A program made the position numbers and the translations under genes. Shown here piece by piece: positions 8,666-16,845 of a stretch of 42,931 bases of DNA (positions are counted from its first letter, which is position 1; each line of letters begins with the position of its first letter). The notes below the pieces were generated by a model. It searched no databases, was not told where the DNA came from, and saw only the letters and a program-made list of their open reading frames with translations. The stretch lies in the NCBI GenBank assembly GCA_902776375.1, contig CACYPV010000024.1, positions 1 through 42,931 of the forward strand. Direction: 5' to 3'. The DNA comes from an uncultured Ruminococcus sp. (GTDB lineage: Bacteria; Bacillota; Clostridia; Oscillospirales; Acutalibacteraceae).

Positions 8666-8694
8666 TTGAAATATCCTCTGTTTTCTGCTAAGAT
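8666..8694 (+). promoter_or_regulatory. Promoter of YhcG-type nuclease gene
   Basis: TTGAAA (8666-8671), a 17-base spacer and TAAGAT (8689-8694) match a sigma-A promoter. A 7-bp inverted repeat (ATTTCAA/TTGAAAT) overlaps the -35 box and could be an operator. Confidence 0.6.
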
Positions 8695-8715
8695 ATAGTT
8701 GAGGTGAGACTTCAA

Positions 8716-9732
8716 ATGACAATTCAGAAATTTGAGAACGATAAGCAATTTGATGAAATCATTCATATTATTGAAGAATCACGGAAAAATGCTCTCAGAA
8801 AAGTCAACGAAGAGCTTATTATGATGTATTGGCGCGTTGGCGAATACATTAGCCGTCAATCGGAAAATGCTTCTTACGGCGATTCCTATATTCAGTCGCT
8901 CGCGAACTTCTTTTCGCAGAATTATCCTCAGATCAAGGGCTTTAACCGTCGCGGGCTTTACCGAATGAAGCAGTTCTATGAAACCTATAAGGACGACGAA
9001 AAAGTGTCAACACTGTTGACACAATTGAGTTGGTCAAATCATATTAAGCTTTTGTCAGCGTGTAAAACAAATGGAGAACGAGTGTTTTATATGCAGCTTT
9101 GCATAAAAGAGGGTTATTCCGCAAGGGAGCTTGCGCGTCAGGTGGACAGCGGATATTATGAACGGTATTTGTTGTCAAAAACACACCTTTCTCCTGCTGT
9201 TTCTCAGGCTCACAATGACACCGGCAACATCTTTCTTGACAACTATGTGCTTGATTTTCTGGACTTGCCGGAAAAGGTATCTGAAAAGGATTTGCAAAAA
9301 TCCATATTGAATAATCTGAAAAGCTTTATTCTGGAAATCGGCAAAGACTTTACCTTCATCGGAGAAGAATATCGGGTACAAGTCGGTAATCATGATTACT
9401 ACATCGATTTGCTGTTTTATCATCGAGACTTGTCCTGCTTGGTAGCATTTGAATTGAAAATCGGCGAATTCAAGCCGGAGTACATTGGAAAGGTCAATTT
9501 CTATCTGGAAGCGCTTGACCGCGAGGTGAAGAAAGAGAACGAGAACCCGAGCGTCGGTGTTATTCTCTGTGCTTCCAAAGATGACGAAGTGGTTGAATAC
9601 GCACTCAGCCGTTCGTTGTCGCCGACGATGGTATCGGAGTACACCCTTAAGCTGATTGATAAAAAGCTTTTGCAAGAAAAGCTGAAAGAATATATCAACT
9701 TGACTGAATCGATCGATACAGACGAGAAATAA
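8716..9732 (+). CDS. YhcG/DUF1016-family PDDEXK nuclease
   Basis: This protein of 338 residues has an N-terminal DUF1016 helical DNA-binding region (ELIMMYWRVGEYISRQ, then FNRRGLYRMKQFY and LSWSNHIKLL) and a C-terminal PDDEXK nuclease domain. The catalytic pattern is visible as YYIDLLFYHRDLSCLVAFELKIG: Asp about residue 231, then Glu-x-Lys at about 246-248. The family is widespread beside restriction-modification and other defence genes and in mobile elements; its exact DNA target is not established. I use ATG 8716, eight bases after GAGGTGAG, rather than GTG 8704, which lies inside that site. It has its own promoter and terminator, so it behaves as an independent cargo gene. Confidence 0.88.
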   Translation: MTIQKFENDKQFDEIIHIIEESRKNALRKVNEELIMMYWRVGEYISRQSENASYGDSYIQSLANFFSQNYPQIKGFNRRGLYRMKQFYETYKDDEKVSTLLTQLSWSNHIKLLSACKTNGERVFYMQLCIKEGYSARELARQVDSGYYERYLLSKTHLSPAVSQAHNDTGNIFLDNYVLDFLDLPEKVSEKDLQKSILNNLKSFILEIGKDFTFIGEEYRVQVGNHDYYIDLLFYHRDLSCLVAFELKIGEFKPEYIGKVNFYLEALDREVKKENENPSVGVILCASKDDEVVEYALSRSLSPTMVSEYTLKLIDKKLLQEKLKEYINLTESIDTDEK

Positions 9733-9741
9733 AAGCAAATG

Positions 9742-9783
9742 CAACGTCCTGCTGTTTTGAATGGCAGGACGTTGATTTTTTTT
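9742..9783 (+). terminator. Terminator of YhcG-type gene
   Basis: A perfect 11-bp stem (CAACGTCCTGC at 9742-9752, GCAGGACGTTG at 9764-9774) is followed by A and an eight-base T run. Confidence 0.9.
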
Positions 9784-9809
9784 CGTTCTCAACTATTTCA
9801 CCAAACCTA

Positions 9810-9842
9810 TTGCAAAAGAATTTAATATGCACTATAATAGTG
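9810..9842 (+). promoter_or_regulatory. Recombinase promoter with palindrome over -10
   Basis: TTGCAA (9810-9815), 17 bases, TATAAT (9833-9838). The -10 box is centred in a perfect 13-bp inverted repeat CACTATAATAGTG (9830-9842), a likely binding site for a repressor or the recombinase itself. Confidence 0.7.
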
Positions 9843-9888
9843 TTGGGACATTTATAATCATCGGTAATTTATTTGGAGTTGAGTTGAC

Positions 9889-11559
9889 ATGAAAACAGCC
9901 AAATGTTATATTTATACCAGAGTATCTACCTCCATGCAAGTGGACGGATACAGCTTAGACGCACAGAAGGATAAGCTGAAACGATATGCAGAGTTTCAGG
10001 AAATGGTTGTTGTTGGCGAATATTGCGACGAGGGTAAATCCGGCAAAAACATTGACGGGCGACCTCAGTTTCTTCAAATGCTGAAAGATATTGAAGCGAT
10101 GAAAGATAAGGTACAGTATGTACTTGTATTCAAACTCTCTCGCTTCGGCAGAAACGCCGCTGACGTGCTTAGTTCATTGCAGCGAATGCAGGACTACGGC
10201 GTAAACCTGATTTGCGTTGAGGACGGCATTGACAGCTCAAAAGACAGCGGTAAACTGATGATCTCCGTATTGTCTGCTGTTGCCGAGATTGAGCGCGAGA
10301 ATATCCTTGTTCAGACGATGGAAGGTCGCAGACAGAAAGCCCGTGAAGGCAAATGGAACGGCGGTTTTGCTCCCTATGGCTATAGGCTTGAAAACGGAGA
10401 GTTGCTGATTGCCGAAGATGAAGCGGAGATTATACGCATTATCTATGATAAGTATATCAACACCAACATGGGCGCTATCGCTATTGCTACCTATCTGAAT
10501 GAACACGGCTACAAAAAGAAAAAACGGCAGAATAACACATTGGACATGTTTTCTGCGCACTTTGTTTCACTTGTATTGGACAACCCTGTTTATTGTGGAA
10601 AGCTTGCCTATGGTCGGCGAAAGACCGAAAAGATAGCGGGAGCAAGGAATCAATACCATATCGTCAAGCAAGATGAATATCCGGTTTACGACGGTATTCA
10701 TGAAGCGATCATTTCCGAGGAAGATTGGCAGCTTGCGCAGAAAAAGCGGCAGACAATGGGAAAGAAGTTCGAGAAAATCCACCACCCCGAACGCGAGAAT
10801 ATCCTATCCGGTATTTTGCGTTGTCCGATCTGCGGCGCGGGAATGTACGGAAATGTGAACCGCAAAAAGAGAAAAGACGGCACTCTATACAAAGACTACT
10901 ATTATTATCAGTGTAAGCACCGCACCACCGTGAATGGTCACAAATGCGGCTATAAACGGCAGTGGAAACAGGAATTGGTCGACAACGCTGTTGAGGAGGT
11001 TATCCGCAAGCTTGTCAATAACCCAAAATTTGAAGAAGCGATTCGTCAAAAGATCGGCGCTCAGATAGACACCAAAGAGCTTGAAGCAGAGCTGACGCAG
11101 CTTCACAAACAACTGCGCCAATTGAACGGCGCAAAAGCAAAATTGGGGCAGCAGATGGACAGCCTTGATATAACTGACAAGCATTATGACCGCAAGTATC
11201 AGGATATGGAGAACCGCCTGTATCAGTTCTACGACAAGATTGATTCCGTGGAACAGCAAATCGACGAAACAGAGACACGCATCATCAACATACGTCAGGA
11301 CAGGATTTCAGAGAACAATATCTATCAGTTCCTTTTATACTTCAACGAGTTTTACGATAGATTTACCGACGCGGAAAAGAAGGAGTTCCTTAACTGCTTT
11401 ATCGAGCGTGTTGACATCTACGAACAGGAACAGCCCGACGGACGATTCCTGAAACACATCAAATTCCGTTTTCCTGTATTCTTTGACGGCAAAGAAACAG
11501 AGGAGTTGAGTTGGGACAGCGAAACAACGCTTGAGTGCGTAGTGCTTTTGACGAAATAA
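9889..11559 (+). CDS. Large serine recombinase (integrase/excisionase of the mobilizable element)
   Basis: This protein of 556 residues catalyses integration and excision through a Ser-DNA intermediate. The N-terminal resolvase domain has Y-T-R-V-S with nucleophile Ser13 and the second conserved block LVFKLSRFGRNAADVL. A recombinase domain follows, then a zinc ribbon beginning CPIC at about residue 311 (C..C...C....C), then a coiled coil about residues 400-480 that typically mediates synapsis control. The C-terminus is LECVVLLTK. Length and order fit an intact enzyme. It lies next to the cargo end of the element, and diverged copies of its C-terminal coding sequence recur after each of the next two genes. 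Confidence 0.95.
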   Translation: MKTAKCYIYTRVSTSMQVDGYSLDAQKDKLKRYAEFQEMVVVGEYCDEGKSGKNIDGRPQFLQMLKDIEAMKDKVQYVLVFKLSRFGRNAADVLSSLQRMQDYGVNLICVEDGIDSSKDSGKLMISVLSAVAEIERENILVQTMEGRRQKAREGKWNGGFAPYGYRLENGELLIAEDEAEIIRIIYDKYINTNMGAIAIATYLNEHGYKKKKRQNNTLDMFSAHFVSLVLDNPVYCGKLAYGRRKTEKIAGARNQYHIVKQDEYPVYDGIHEAIISEEDWQLAQKKRQTMGKKFEKIHHPERENILSGILRCPICGAGMYGNVNRKKRKDGTLYKDYYYYQCKHRTTVNGHKCGYKRQWKQELVDNAVEEVIRKLVNNPKFEEAIRQKIGAQIDTKELEAELTQLHKQLRQLNGAKAKLGQQMDSLDITDKHYDRKYQDMENRLYQFYDKIDSVEQQIDETETRIINIRQDRISENNIYQFLLYFNEFYDRFTDAEKKEFLNCFIERVDIYEQEQPDGRFLKHIKFRFPVFFDGKETEELSWDSETTLECVVLLTK

Positions 11560-11580
11560 AACGCAATCAGGAGAAAAGCA

Positions 11581-12441
11581 ATGAGCGAAACAAAAACCTC
11601 TATACGTTTTTTTGATACAACTCCCGTTCGTTCGGTATGGGACGAGGAAACATCAAAGTGGTGGCTGTGCGTCACCGATGTTGTTGCCGCGATAGTGGAC
11701 ACAACAAATCCAAGAGTATATTGGGCTACGGTAAAAAGGCGCAACAGTGAGTTGTTTGCAAATTGCAAACAACTGAAGTTGAAAGCCTCGGACGGTAAAA
11801 GGTACAGCACCGATGTAATAGATGACGAAATGTTAAATTCTCTCATGGCAGTTCTGCGAAGCCCCAAAAAAGAGGTATTTCAAAAATGGCTTGCATCTGT
11901 CGGAAGCACGCTCGACGAAAAAAGCAAGCTTAAAGCATATGATTTGTTTGAATCCGGCGCGATAGAGGATATAGAAGTAGGCACAACAAAAGGGTTGCGG
12001 CAGATCCATTCATATATTTTCGGCGGGCTTTATGACTTTGCCGGTCAAATAAGAACAAAAAACATAAGCAAAAACGGCTTCACATTTGCAAGCGCGCTGT
12101 ATCTTTCGGAAAATCTCAGCAGCATTGAAGCCATGCCTGAGGATACCCTTACAGCTATAATCAAAAAGTATGTTGAAATGAACATCGCTCACCCTTTTAT
12201 GGAAGGGAACGGAAGGAGCACAAGGATATGGATCGATCTTATTTTAAAAAAGCGGCTGAAAAAGTGCGTGGATTGGAGCAAGATCGATAAAAAAGAATAT
12301 CTGAAAGCAATGGAAAAAAGTCCTTATGACGACAGTGATATTATTCGACTTATCGAAAACTCGCTTACAGATGCGGTCAACGACCGTGAGGTCTTTATGA
12401 AAGGTATAGATTATTCCTATTATTATGAATCCGAGGAATAG
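11581..12441 (+). CDS. BRO-N/Fic fusion protein (class III-like Fic AMPylator)
   Basis: In this protein of 286 residues, residues 1-110 resemble the BRO-N domain of phage antirepressors ([20 protein letters not shown], then [19 protein letters not shown]). Residues about 120-286 are a Fic domain with the complete active site [12 protein letters not shown] from His204. The closing SYYYE (279-283) matches the C-terminal inhibitory motif of class III Fic proteins such as Neisseria Fic (S-x-x-x-E-G), with Ser in place of the final Gly. Fic enzymes transfer AMP or related groups to target proteins; the inhibitory Glu normally holds them off. The target is unknown; the BRO-N half suggests DNA or repressor binding. 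A strong AGGAG lies upstream, 21 bases after the recombinase stop. Confidence 0.88.
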   Translation: MSETKTSIRFFDTTPVRSVWDEETSKWWLCVTDVVAAIVDTTNPRVYWATVKRRNSELFANCKQLKLKASDGKRYSTDVIDDEMLNSLMAVLRSPKKEVFQKWLASVGSTLDEKSKLKAYDLFESGAIEDIEVGTTKGLRQIHSYIFGGLYDFAGQIRTKNISKNGFTFASALYLSENLSSIEAMPEDTLTAIIKKYVEMNIAHPFMEGNGRSTRIWIDLILKKRLKKCVDWSKIDKKEYLKAMEKSPYDDSDIIRLIENSLTDAVNDREVFMKGIDYSYYYESEE

Positions 12442-12456
12442 TATCAGACGAACCCG

Positions 12457-12537
12457 GATGTTCCCCCACACGCAGCATGTGGAGACAGTAGTATTGATGT
12501 CTCGAGACGGGTCGAGGCAATAGAATTATTGTCATGT
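12457..12537 (+). pseudogene. Recombinase C-terminus remnant 1 (after fic)
   Basis: This block has no gene of its own. One frame reads ...DVSRRVEAIELLS at 12496-12534, aligning with ...VSGHVECMALLT of remnant 2 and ...LECVVLLT of the intact recombinase. It also shares GTTCCC-CA-AC spacing with the block after the next gene. It probably derives from a diverged serine-recombinase 3' end. The similarity is short and the frame lacks a start, so the call is tentative. Confidence 0.5.
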
Positions 12538-12572
12538 GAGGTGACAATTCAGAATTTATGGAGGAAAATATT

Positions 12573-13022
12573 TTGCTTCAAAAGTATAAGTTTGGTTTTA
12601 ATGTTTCAGGTCTGGTTTTTTTTCTGATTATTATGCTTCCAAATTTTATATGGTTTGCTTTTCCTGCACCGAATGATATCCTTCGTCAGGAGTCAATAAC
12701 TCCGATAGTTGATACCATTGGTTCAGTTTGCCAAATTATATTCGTTGCGTCTCTCTGCGTTGTTATAAACAAGGAAAGAGACAGCATAAAAATCTCCCCG
12801 CTGCTTATATCTTCAATAGTTTGCATTGGTTTATACTTTTCAGGATGGGTATTGTATTATAACGGCATTGTAAATACAATTGTAATTATATGTTTGACAT
12901 TGCCGCCTTGTGTTGCATTTATCCTTTTTGCACTGGATAGAAAAAACATCATAGCGCTTATTCCTGCAGTATGTTTTACTATTTGTCATTTAATATATGG
13001 AACTGTAAATTTTATATTATAA
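12573..13022 (+). CDS. Small polytopic membrane protein, hypothetical
   Basis: This protein of about 149 residues is dominated by hydrophobic segments (about five: FNVSGLVFFLIIMLPNFIW, IVDTIGSVCQIIFVASLCVV, ISPLLISSIVCIGLYFSGW, GIVNTIVIICLTLPPCVAF, IIALIPAVCFTICHLIYG), so it is an integral membrane protein. I prefer TTG 12573, eight bases after GGAGG; ATG 12558 overlaps that ribosome site and would add five residues. I recognise no family. It is AT-rich compared with the core and lies between two recombinase-tail remnants, so it is probably acquired cargo. Confidence 0.7.
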   Translation: MLQKYKFGFNVSGLVFFLIIMLPNFIWFAFPAPNDILRQESITPIVDTIGSVCQIIFVASLCVVINKERDSIKISPLLISSIVCIGLYFSGWVLYYNGIVNTIVIICLTLPPCVAFILFALDRKNIIALIPAVCFTICHLIYGTVNFIL

Positions 13023-13082
13023 ATTCCGGTTTACGTGTGCAAGACAGGTTGACTTGTTTAGTCAGAGCCACTTAGAGTGGAT

Positions 13083-13157
13083 ATGTTCCCTCATACCGAT
13101 GACATTTAAGTTATTGTCTCGGGGCACGTGGAGTGCATGGCGCTTTTGACGAAATAA
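13083..13157 (+). pseudogene. Recombinase C-terminus remnant 2 (after membrane gene)
   Basis: Bases 13131-13158 match the recombinase 3' end (11532-11559 area) at 25 of 28 positions, and the frame reads VIVSGHVECMALLTK followed by TAA, against LECVVLLTK in the intact gene. The upstream part (from GTTCCC at 13085) resembles the block after fic. It marks the approximate right limit of the element. There is no start codon or ribosome site. Confidence 0.7.
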
Positions 13158-13291
13158 ACCTTCGGATTTCGATGACGACAACGCAGCTATGCGGTGTTTT
13201 ACGCAACAGATGTTAAAGGGGTTTATTAGATACTAGTATTAGGCATACGCAGGTCGTTTTATGCGGTCGATTCTCAGAAAAACAAATTTAT
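13158..13291. other. Non-coding junction between mobile element and core genes
   Basis: No credible gene lies between 13023 and 13382. After the recombinase remnant this stretch contains a small palindrome (ATACTAGTAT about 13232) and then the terminator and promoter listed separately. The element's right attachment site probably lies here, but no matching left copy was found by eye. Confidence 0.4.
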
Positions 13292-13324
13292 ACCGGTGAC
13301 TCGCTGTGAGCCGCCGGTTTTTTT
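13292..13324 (+). terminator. Terminator at the core boundary
   Basis: ACCGG and CCGGT arms, with an inner CTC/GAG pairing, are followed by a run of seven T. It isolates the downstream core operon from the element. Confidence 0.7.
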
Positions 13325-13325
13325 G

Positions 13326-13354
13326 TAGACAAACCGTTTAAACGCTGTTATAAT
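13326..13354 (+). promoter_or_regulatory. Promoter of the 13383 operon
   Basis: TAGACA (13326-13331), 17 bases, TATAAT (13349-13354), followed 29 bases later by the start codon with GGAAG upstream. Confidence 0.7.
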
Positions 13355-13382
13355 TATTATAACGGATTTGGGAAGTGGTAGA

Positions 13383-14045
13383 ATGTTAGAGCGTTTTGAC
13401 GGCAAAAGAATAAGGGTGACGACGAACGGCGGCGAGGTTTTCTCCGGCGTCGCGGCAAGCTGCCCCTCCGGCTACGGGCTGCACGAGTTCGGCGTTGAGG
13501 AGGAGTGCGTTGAGCTTGACGGCGCGACGGTCCTTCTTTCCGACATAAAAAGCATAGAGGACTTGGAGTCCGAAAAGCCGCGCGATATCGACACAGAGCA
13601 GCTAAACGCCCTGATAGGCGGCCTGTATGAAAAGCCTTACAGGATAGCCGACATCCTGCCATACCGCGTTGAAAAGGACTCGGACGGGCAGTATTTCGCG
13701 GTCGAGAGGTATTTCAGGCAGCCCGGGCAAATGGAGCGCATCAACCGCAAGCAGGCTGAGATACTGCTAAAGCTCAACTGCTATCACGACATGACGGTAT
13801 CCTTTGACAACTGCGAGACATGGAGCCTGAACCCCGAGCCCGAACAGTTCGTAAACGCGCTGATAACTCTTAAAGGCAACACATTTTTGAGAGCGATATT
13901 CTTAAAACAGGAAGCTATGATCGACATTTCGCCCGGCGACACCTATATGACCGTGTACTGTCACAAGCCCGAAATGCTCTACCTGATACAAAAACTCACA
14001 AATTCAGAGGGCTTCTTCCTTTGGGAGACCTGCGAGGATGATTGA
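13383..14045 (+). CDS. Hypothetical protein with LSm-like N-terminus
   Basis: This cytoplasmic protein of 220 residues has no signal peptide. The first 60 residues (LERFDGKRIRVTTNGGEVFSGVAASC...VLLSDIKSIEDL) have the strand pattern of an Sm/LSm-like barrel in which a loop presents a G-x-x-x-x-G turn. The rest is acidic with no recognised motif. ATG 13383 follows GGAAGTGG; the longer frame from 13368 would begin inside the ribosome site. The stop overlaps the next gene's earliest start. High GC and codon use match the core genes. The function is unknown. Confidence 0.75.
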   Translation: MLERFDGKRIRVTTNGGEVFSGVAASCPSGYGLHEFGVEEECVELDGATVLLSDIKSIEDLESEKPRDIDTEQLNALIGGLYEKPYRIADILPYRVEKDSDGQYFAVERYFRQPGQMERINRKQAEILLKLNCYHDMTVSFDNCETWSLNPEPEQFVNALITLKGNTFLRAIFLKQEAMIDISPGDTYMTVYCHKPEMLYLIQKLTNSEGFFLWETCEDD

Positions 14046-14046
14046 A

Positions 14047-14502
14047 ATGAAAATGTTCGATGCTATTCTCAGCGCCGTTGCGCCTTTCGGCGTTGACGCC
14101 AAAGTAAAAAAGGACGAGATGTTCATAATCAACCGCGAGAACGGCAGATTCATCACGGTATATGAGGAAAAATACTACGAAAAAAGCCCTGCCGATCAGT
14201 ATGTTGAATACATCGTCGAGTTCTCGACCCAGCACCGCCATTTTGACAGCGACGACGGCGACGAGATCATTGAGTACATCCTTGAGATAATGAACGACAA
14301 AATACTGCCCGTTGAGTTTTATCTTGACGGCAAGCGCCGTTTCGGCGGAGAGATGAGCCTTAACGAATACCTGCATTATTCGATAAAGGAATTATTTTCA
14401 AATCACGGATATAACTTTGACATCCACAACGGGCTGTGCTATGAAATAACCTCCTGGTCGGGCAAATACGATACGGGAATGAGAGAGCTCAGCGAGGAAT
14501 GA
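14047..14502 (+). CDS. Hypothetical protein
   Basis: This acidic soluble protein of 151 residues (MKMFDAILSAVAPFG...) is translationally close to the previous gene. GAGG at 14033 is about ten bases before ATG 14047, whereas ATG 14038 touches the site. Its aromatic-rich sequence, with alternating strand-like segments (FIINRENGRFITVYEEKYYEK) and a helical middle, shows no motif I recognise. It ends one base before the acyltransferase gene, so the three are probably cotranscribed. The function is unknown. Confidence 0.75.
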   Translation: MKMFDAILSAVAPFGVDAKVKKDEMFIINRENGRFITVYEEKYYEKSPADQYVEYIVEFSTQHRHFDSDDGDEIIEYILEIMNDKILPVEFYLDGKRRFGGEMSLNEYLHYSIKELFSNHGYNFDIHNGLCYEITSWSGKYDTGMRELSEE

Positions 14503-14503
14503 C

Positions 14504-15364
14504 ATGTTCGATCCCAAAACAGATAAATACCCCTACCCCGAGCAGACCGACAAACACTACCTAAAAATCAAAAAGAACAACGGCGTTGTCATAGACGAGA
14601 ATTACCCGTACATAGACAACCGCCGCTCGTTCCGCTTTGCGCGGTTTTGGACGCGCGTGCTGCTCAGGCTTATCGTTTTCCCCGCCTCGTATGTGCGGCT
14701 GGGCTTGAAAATACGGGGCAAAGAAAACCTGAAAAAACACCGCGACGAGCTTGACAGGGGCGTTATCTCGGTATGCAACCATGTGCACATGTGGGACTAC
14801 ATAGCCATAATGAACGCCGTAAAGCCGTATCGCCCCAACCTGCTTGTGTGGGTGCCGAACATCACCGGCGAGAACGGCGCTATCATCCGACTTGTGGGCG
14901 GCATACCGATACCAGAAAGCGGCATGGCGGCTACAAAAGCATACCTGAAAGCGCTTGAAAAGCTGCTCGACGGCGGCTGGCTGCACGTTTATTCCGAGGG
15001 CAGCATGTGGGAGTATTATCAGCCGATACGCCCGTTCAAGCACGGTGCGGCGTATCTTGCGTGCAGCTTTGACAAGCCGATACTGCCAATGGCTGTCTCC
15101 TACCGAAGACCGTCTTGGATACGCAGAAAGGTATTCAGGCAAATAGCGTGCTTCACGCTGAGCGTCGGCGAGCCGATATACGCGGACAAAACGCTGCCGC
15201 AAGCCGAGCAGAGAAAGGAGCTTACCGTGCGCTCGCACGAGGCTGTGTGCCGCCTTGCGGGCATTGACCCGAAGGAGAACCTCTACCCTCCCGTGTTCGG
15301 CAAAAGCAGACGGGTAGACTACTACACGACAGAATACGGCAGGGGCTACAAGGGCTCTTGGTGA
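14504..15364 (+). CDS. PlsC-like 1-acylglycerol-3-phosphate acyltransferase family
   Basis: This protein of 286 residues carries the LPLAT motifs: H93-x4-D98 in NHVHMWD, which supplies the catalytic His/Asp, and the substrate-binding EGSMWEYYQPIRPFKHGAAYLA block. PlsC enzymes acylate lysophosphatidic acid to phosphatidic acid at the inner membrane; related enzymes act on other lipid acceptors. A hydrophobic stretch near residues 50-66 may associate with the membrane. GAGG lies six bases before the ATG. It precedes fabF and an acyl-CoA ligase, making a small lipid gene group. The exact acceptor cannot be read from sequence. Confidence 0.85.
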   Translation: MFDPKTDKYPYPEQTDKHYLKIKKNNGVVIDENYPYIDNRRSFRFARFWTRVLLRLIVFPASYVRLGLKIRGKENLKKHRDELDRGVISVCNHVHMWDYIAIMNAVKPYRPNLLVWVPNITGENGAIIRLVGGIPIPESGMAATKAYLKALEKLLDGGWLHVYSEGSMWEYYQPIRPFKHGAAYLACSFDKPILPMAVSYRRPSWIRRKVFRQIACFTLSVGEPIYADKTLPQAEQRKELTVRSHEAVCRLAGIDPKENLYPPVFGKSRRVDYYTTEYGRGYKGSW

Positions 15365-15374
15365 AAAGAATAAC

Positions 15375-15422
15375 AGCGCTCAATGCATCCTTATTGTAAA
15401 AATCATAAGGGTCTTGAGCGCT
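15375..15422 (+). terminator. Long hairpin after PlsC-like gene
   Basis: A perfect 9-bp outer stem (AGCGCTCAA/TTGAGCGCT) encloses a second 8-bp stem (ATCCTTAT/ATAAGGGT, one wobble). It lacks a clean T run but is followed by TTACTGATACTAT. It probably functions as a terminator or 3'-end stabiliser. Confidence 0.55.
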
Positions 15423-15507
15423 TACTGATACTATCTTGTTTTGGCAAATTGAATAGAAATCAAAGAGAAATCCAATTCGGTTTGGCGCATAATAAGGCGG
15501 TAAAACC

Positions 15508-15535
15508 TTGAAAAATCAGAAAAATCTGCTATAAT
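15508..15535 (+). promoter_or_regulatory. Promoter of fabF
   Basis: TTGAAA (15508-15513), 16 bases, TATAAT (15530-15535), 42 bases before the fabF start. Confidence 0.7.
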
Positions 15536-15577
15536 ATAGATTGAATAATTACGTGTCTTTAGATTGGAGCAACGGGA

Positions 15578-16801
15578 ATGAAAAAAATAGTCATCACAGG
15601 CATGGGCGCCGTAACCCCTATCGGCATCGGCGTGGACGAATACTGGAAGAACCTTATCGCGGGCAAGTCCGGCATCGACAGGATAAAAAGCTTTGACCCC
15701 TCGGAGCTGGCTGTTCAGTTCGCCGGTGAGATAAAAAACTTTGACCCCACCGACTACCTTGAAAAGGACATGGTGCGCAAGACCGATCCGTTCATGCAGT
15801 ACGCCTACATCGCGGCAAAGGAAGCGCTCACGCAAAGCGGACTGACTATCGAGCCCGAGCGCACGGGAATAGTCATGGGCACCGCCATGGCGGGCGTATC
15901 CGCCACCGCCTTTACGCAGGAAGAGCTGACGGCGGCGCACAAAAAGGTGGGTCCGCGCTTCATTCCTAAGATACTCGGCAACATCGCGGCGGCAAACATC
16001 GCCATCGACTATGATATTCAGGGCCCCAGCTTCACGGTGAGCACCGCGTGCTCGTCGGGCGGCGACGCCATTTACATCGCTTCGACCTATATTCAGGCGG
16101 GCAAAGCTGACGTTATGCTGGCTGTCGGCGCAGAAAGCGTTCTGTGTCCGCTGGTCATCCAATCCCTTGCCAACGCCAAGGCGCTGTCACGCCGCAACGA
16201 CGCCCCCGCGACCGCGAGCCGCCCGTTTGACATAACGCGCGACGGCTTTGTTATCGGCGAGGGCGGCGGCGCTCTGGTGCTCGAGACCGAGGAGCACGCC
16301 AAGGCGCGCGGCGCGCATATTTACGGATATATCGCCGGCTGCGGCAACACCTGCGACGCTCACCACGTCACCGCACCTCACCCCGAGGGCAGGGGCGCGA
16401 AGGCTTGCATCCGTCAGGCGATAGCCGAGGCGGGGATCCAGCCCTCAAACATCGGCTACATCAACGCGCACGGCACGGCGACCCACAAGGGCGACGCTGT
16501 TGAGACCGCCGCTATAAAGGAGATCTTCGAGGGCGCTCTCCCCTATGTCAGCTCGACAAAGGGCGCGACCGGTCACATGATGGGCGCGGGCGGCGTCACC
16601 GAAACCATCACCTGCTTAAAGGCTGTTGAAACGGGCATTATCCCGCCCACGATCAACCTCAACGAGGTTGACCCCGAATGTGCGGGTATCGACTTCGTTC
16701 CCAACACCGCAAAGAAAGCGGACATTAAATTCGCCATGTCGAACGCCTTCGGCTTCGGCGGTCAAAATTCAAGTATACTCGTTGGAAAATACAACGATTG
16801 A
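15578..16801 (+). CDS. fabF: Beta-ketoacyl-ACP synthase II
   Basis: This enzyme of 407 residues performs decarboxylating condensation of malonyl-ACP with acyl-ACP in fatty acid elongation. The Cys-His-His triad is intact: Cys158 in STACSSGG, His in NAHGTATHKGD and His in KGATGHMMGAGG. The glycine-rich C-terminus NAFGFGGQNSS is also present. Length is normal for FabF. It has its own promoter, and the acyl-CoA ligase follows 44 bases after its stop across a heptad repeat. No acyl carrier protein or other fab gene is adjacent, so it may be a second, specialised copy. Confidence 0.95.
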   Translation: MKKIVITGMGAVTPIGIGVDEYWKNLIAGKSGIDRIKSFDPSELAVQFAGEIKNFDPTDYLEKDMVRKTDPFMQYAYIAAKEALTQSGLTIEPERTGIVMGTAMAGVSATAFTQEELTAAHKKVGPRFIPKILGNIAAANIAIDYDIQGPSFTVSTACSSGGDAIYIASTYIQAGKADVMLAVGAESVLCPLVIQSLANAKALSRRNDAPATASRPFDITRDGFVIGEGGGALVLETEEHAKARGAHIYGYIAGCGNTCDAHHVTAPHPEGRGAKACIRQAIAEAGIQPSNIGYINAHGTATHKGDAVETAAIKEIFEGALPYVSSTKGATGHMMGAGGVTETITCLKAVETGIIPPTINLNEVDPECAGIDFVPNTAKKADIKFAMSNAFGFGGQNSSILVGKYND

Positions 16802-16807
16802 TTCGTA

Positions 16808-16830
16808 TTATCAATTATCAATTGTCAATT
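16808..16830. repeat. Heptanucleotide tandem array A
   Basis: Units TTATCAA, TTATCAA, TTGTCAA and a partial TTAAAA fill the gap between fabF and the ligase ribosome site. The third unit is the reverse complement of the TTGACAA unit at 24516-24543. Confidence 0.75.
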
Positions 16831-16845
16831 AAAACCGGAGGTATT

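Noticed and set aside
15431-16162. Minus-strand ORF of 243 codons
   Set aside because: Antisense to fabF, whose catalytic triad is intact on the plus strand.
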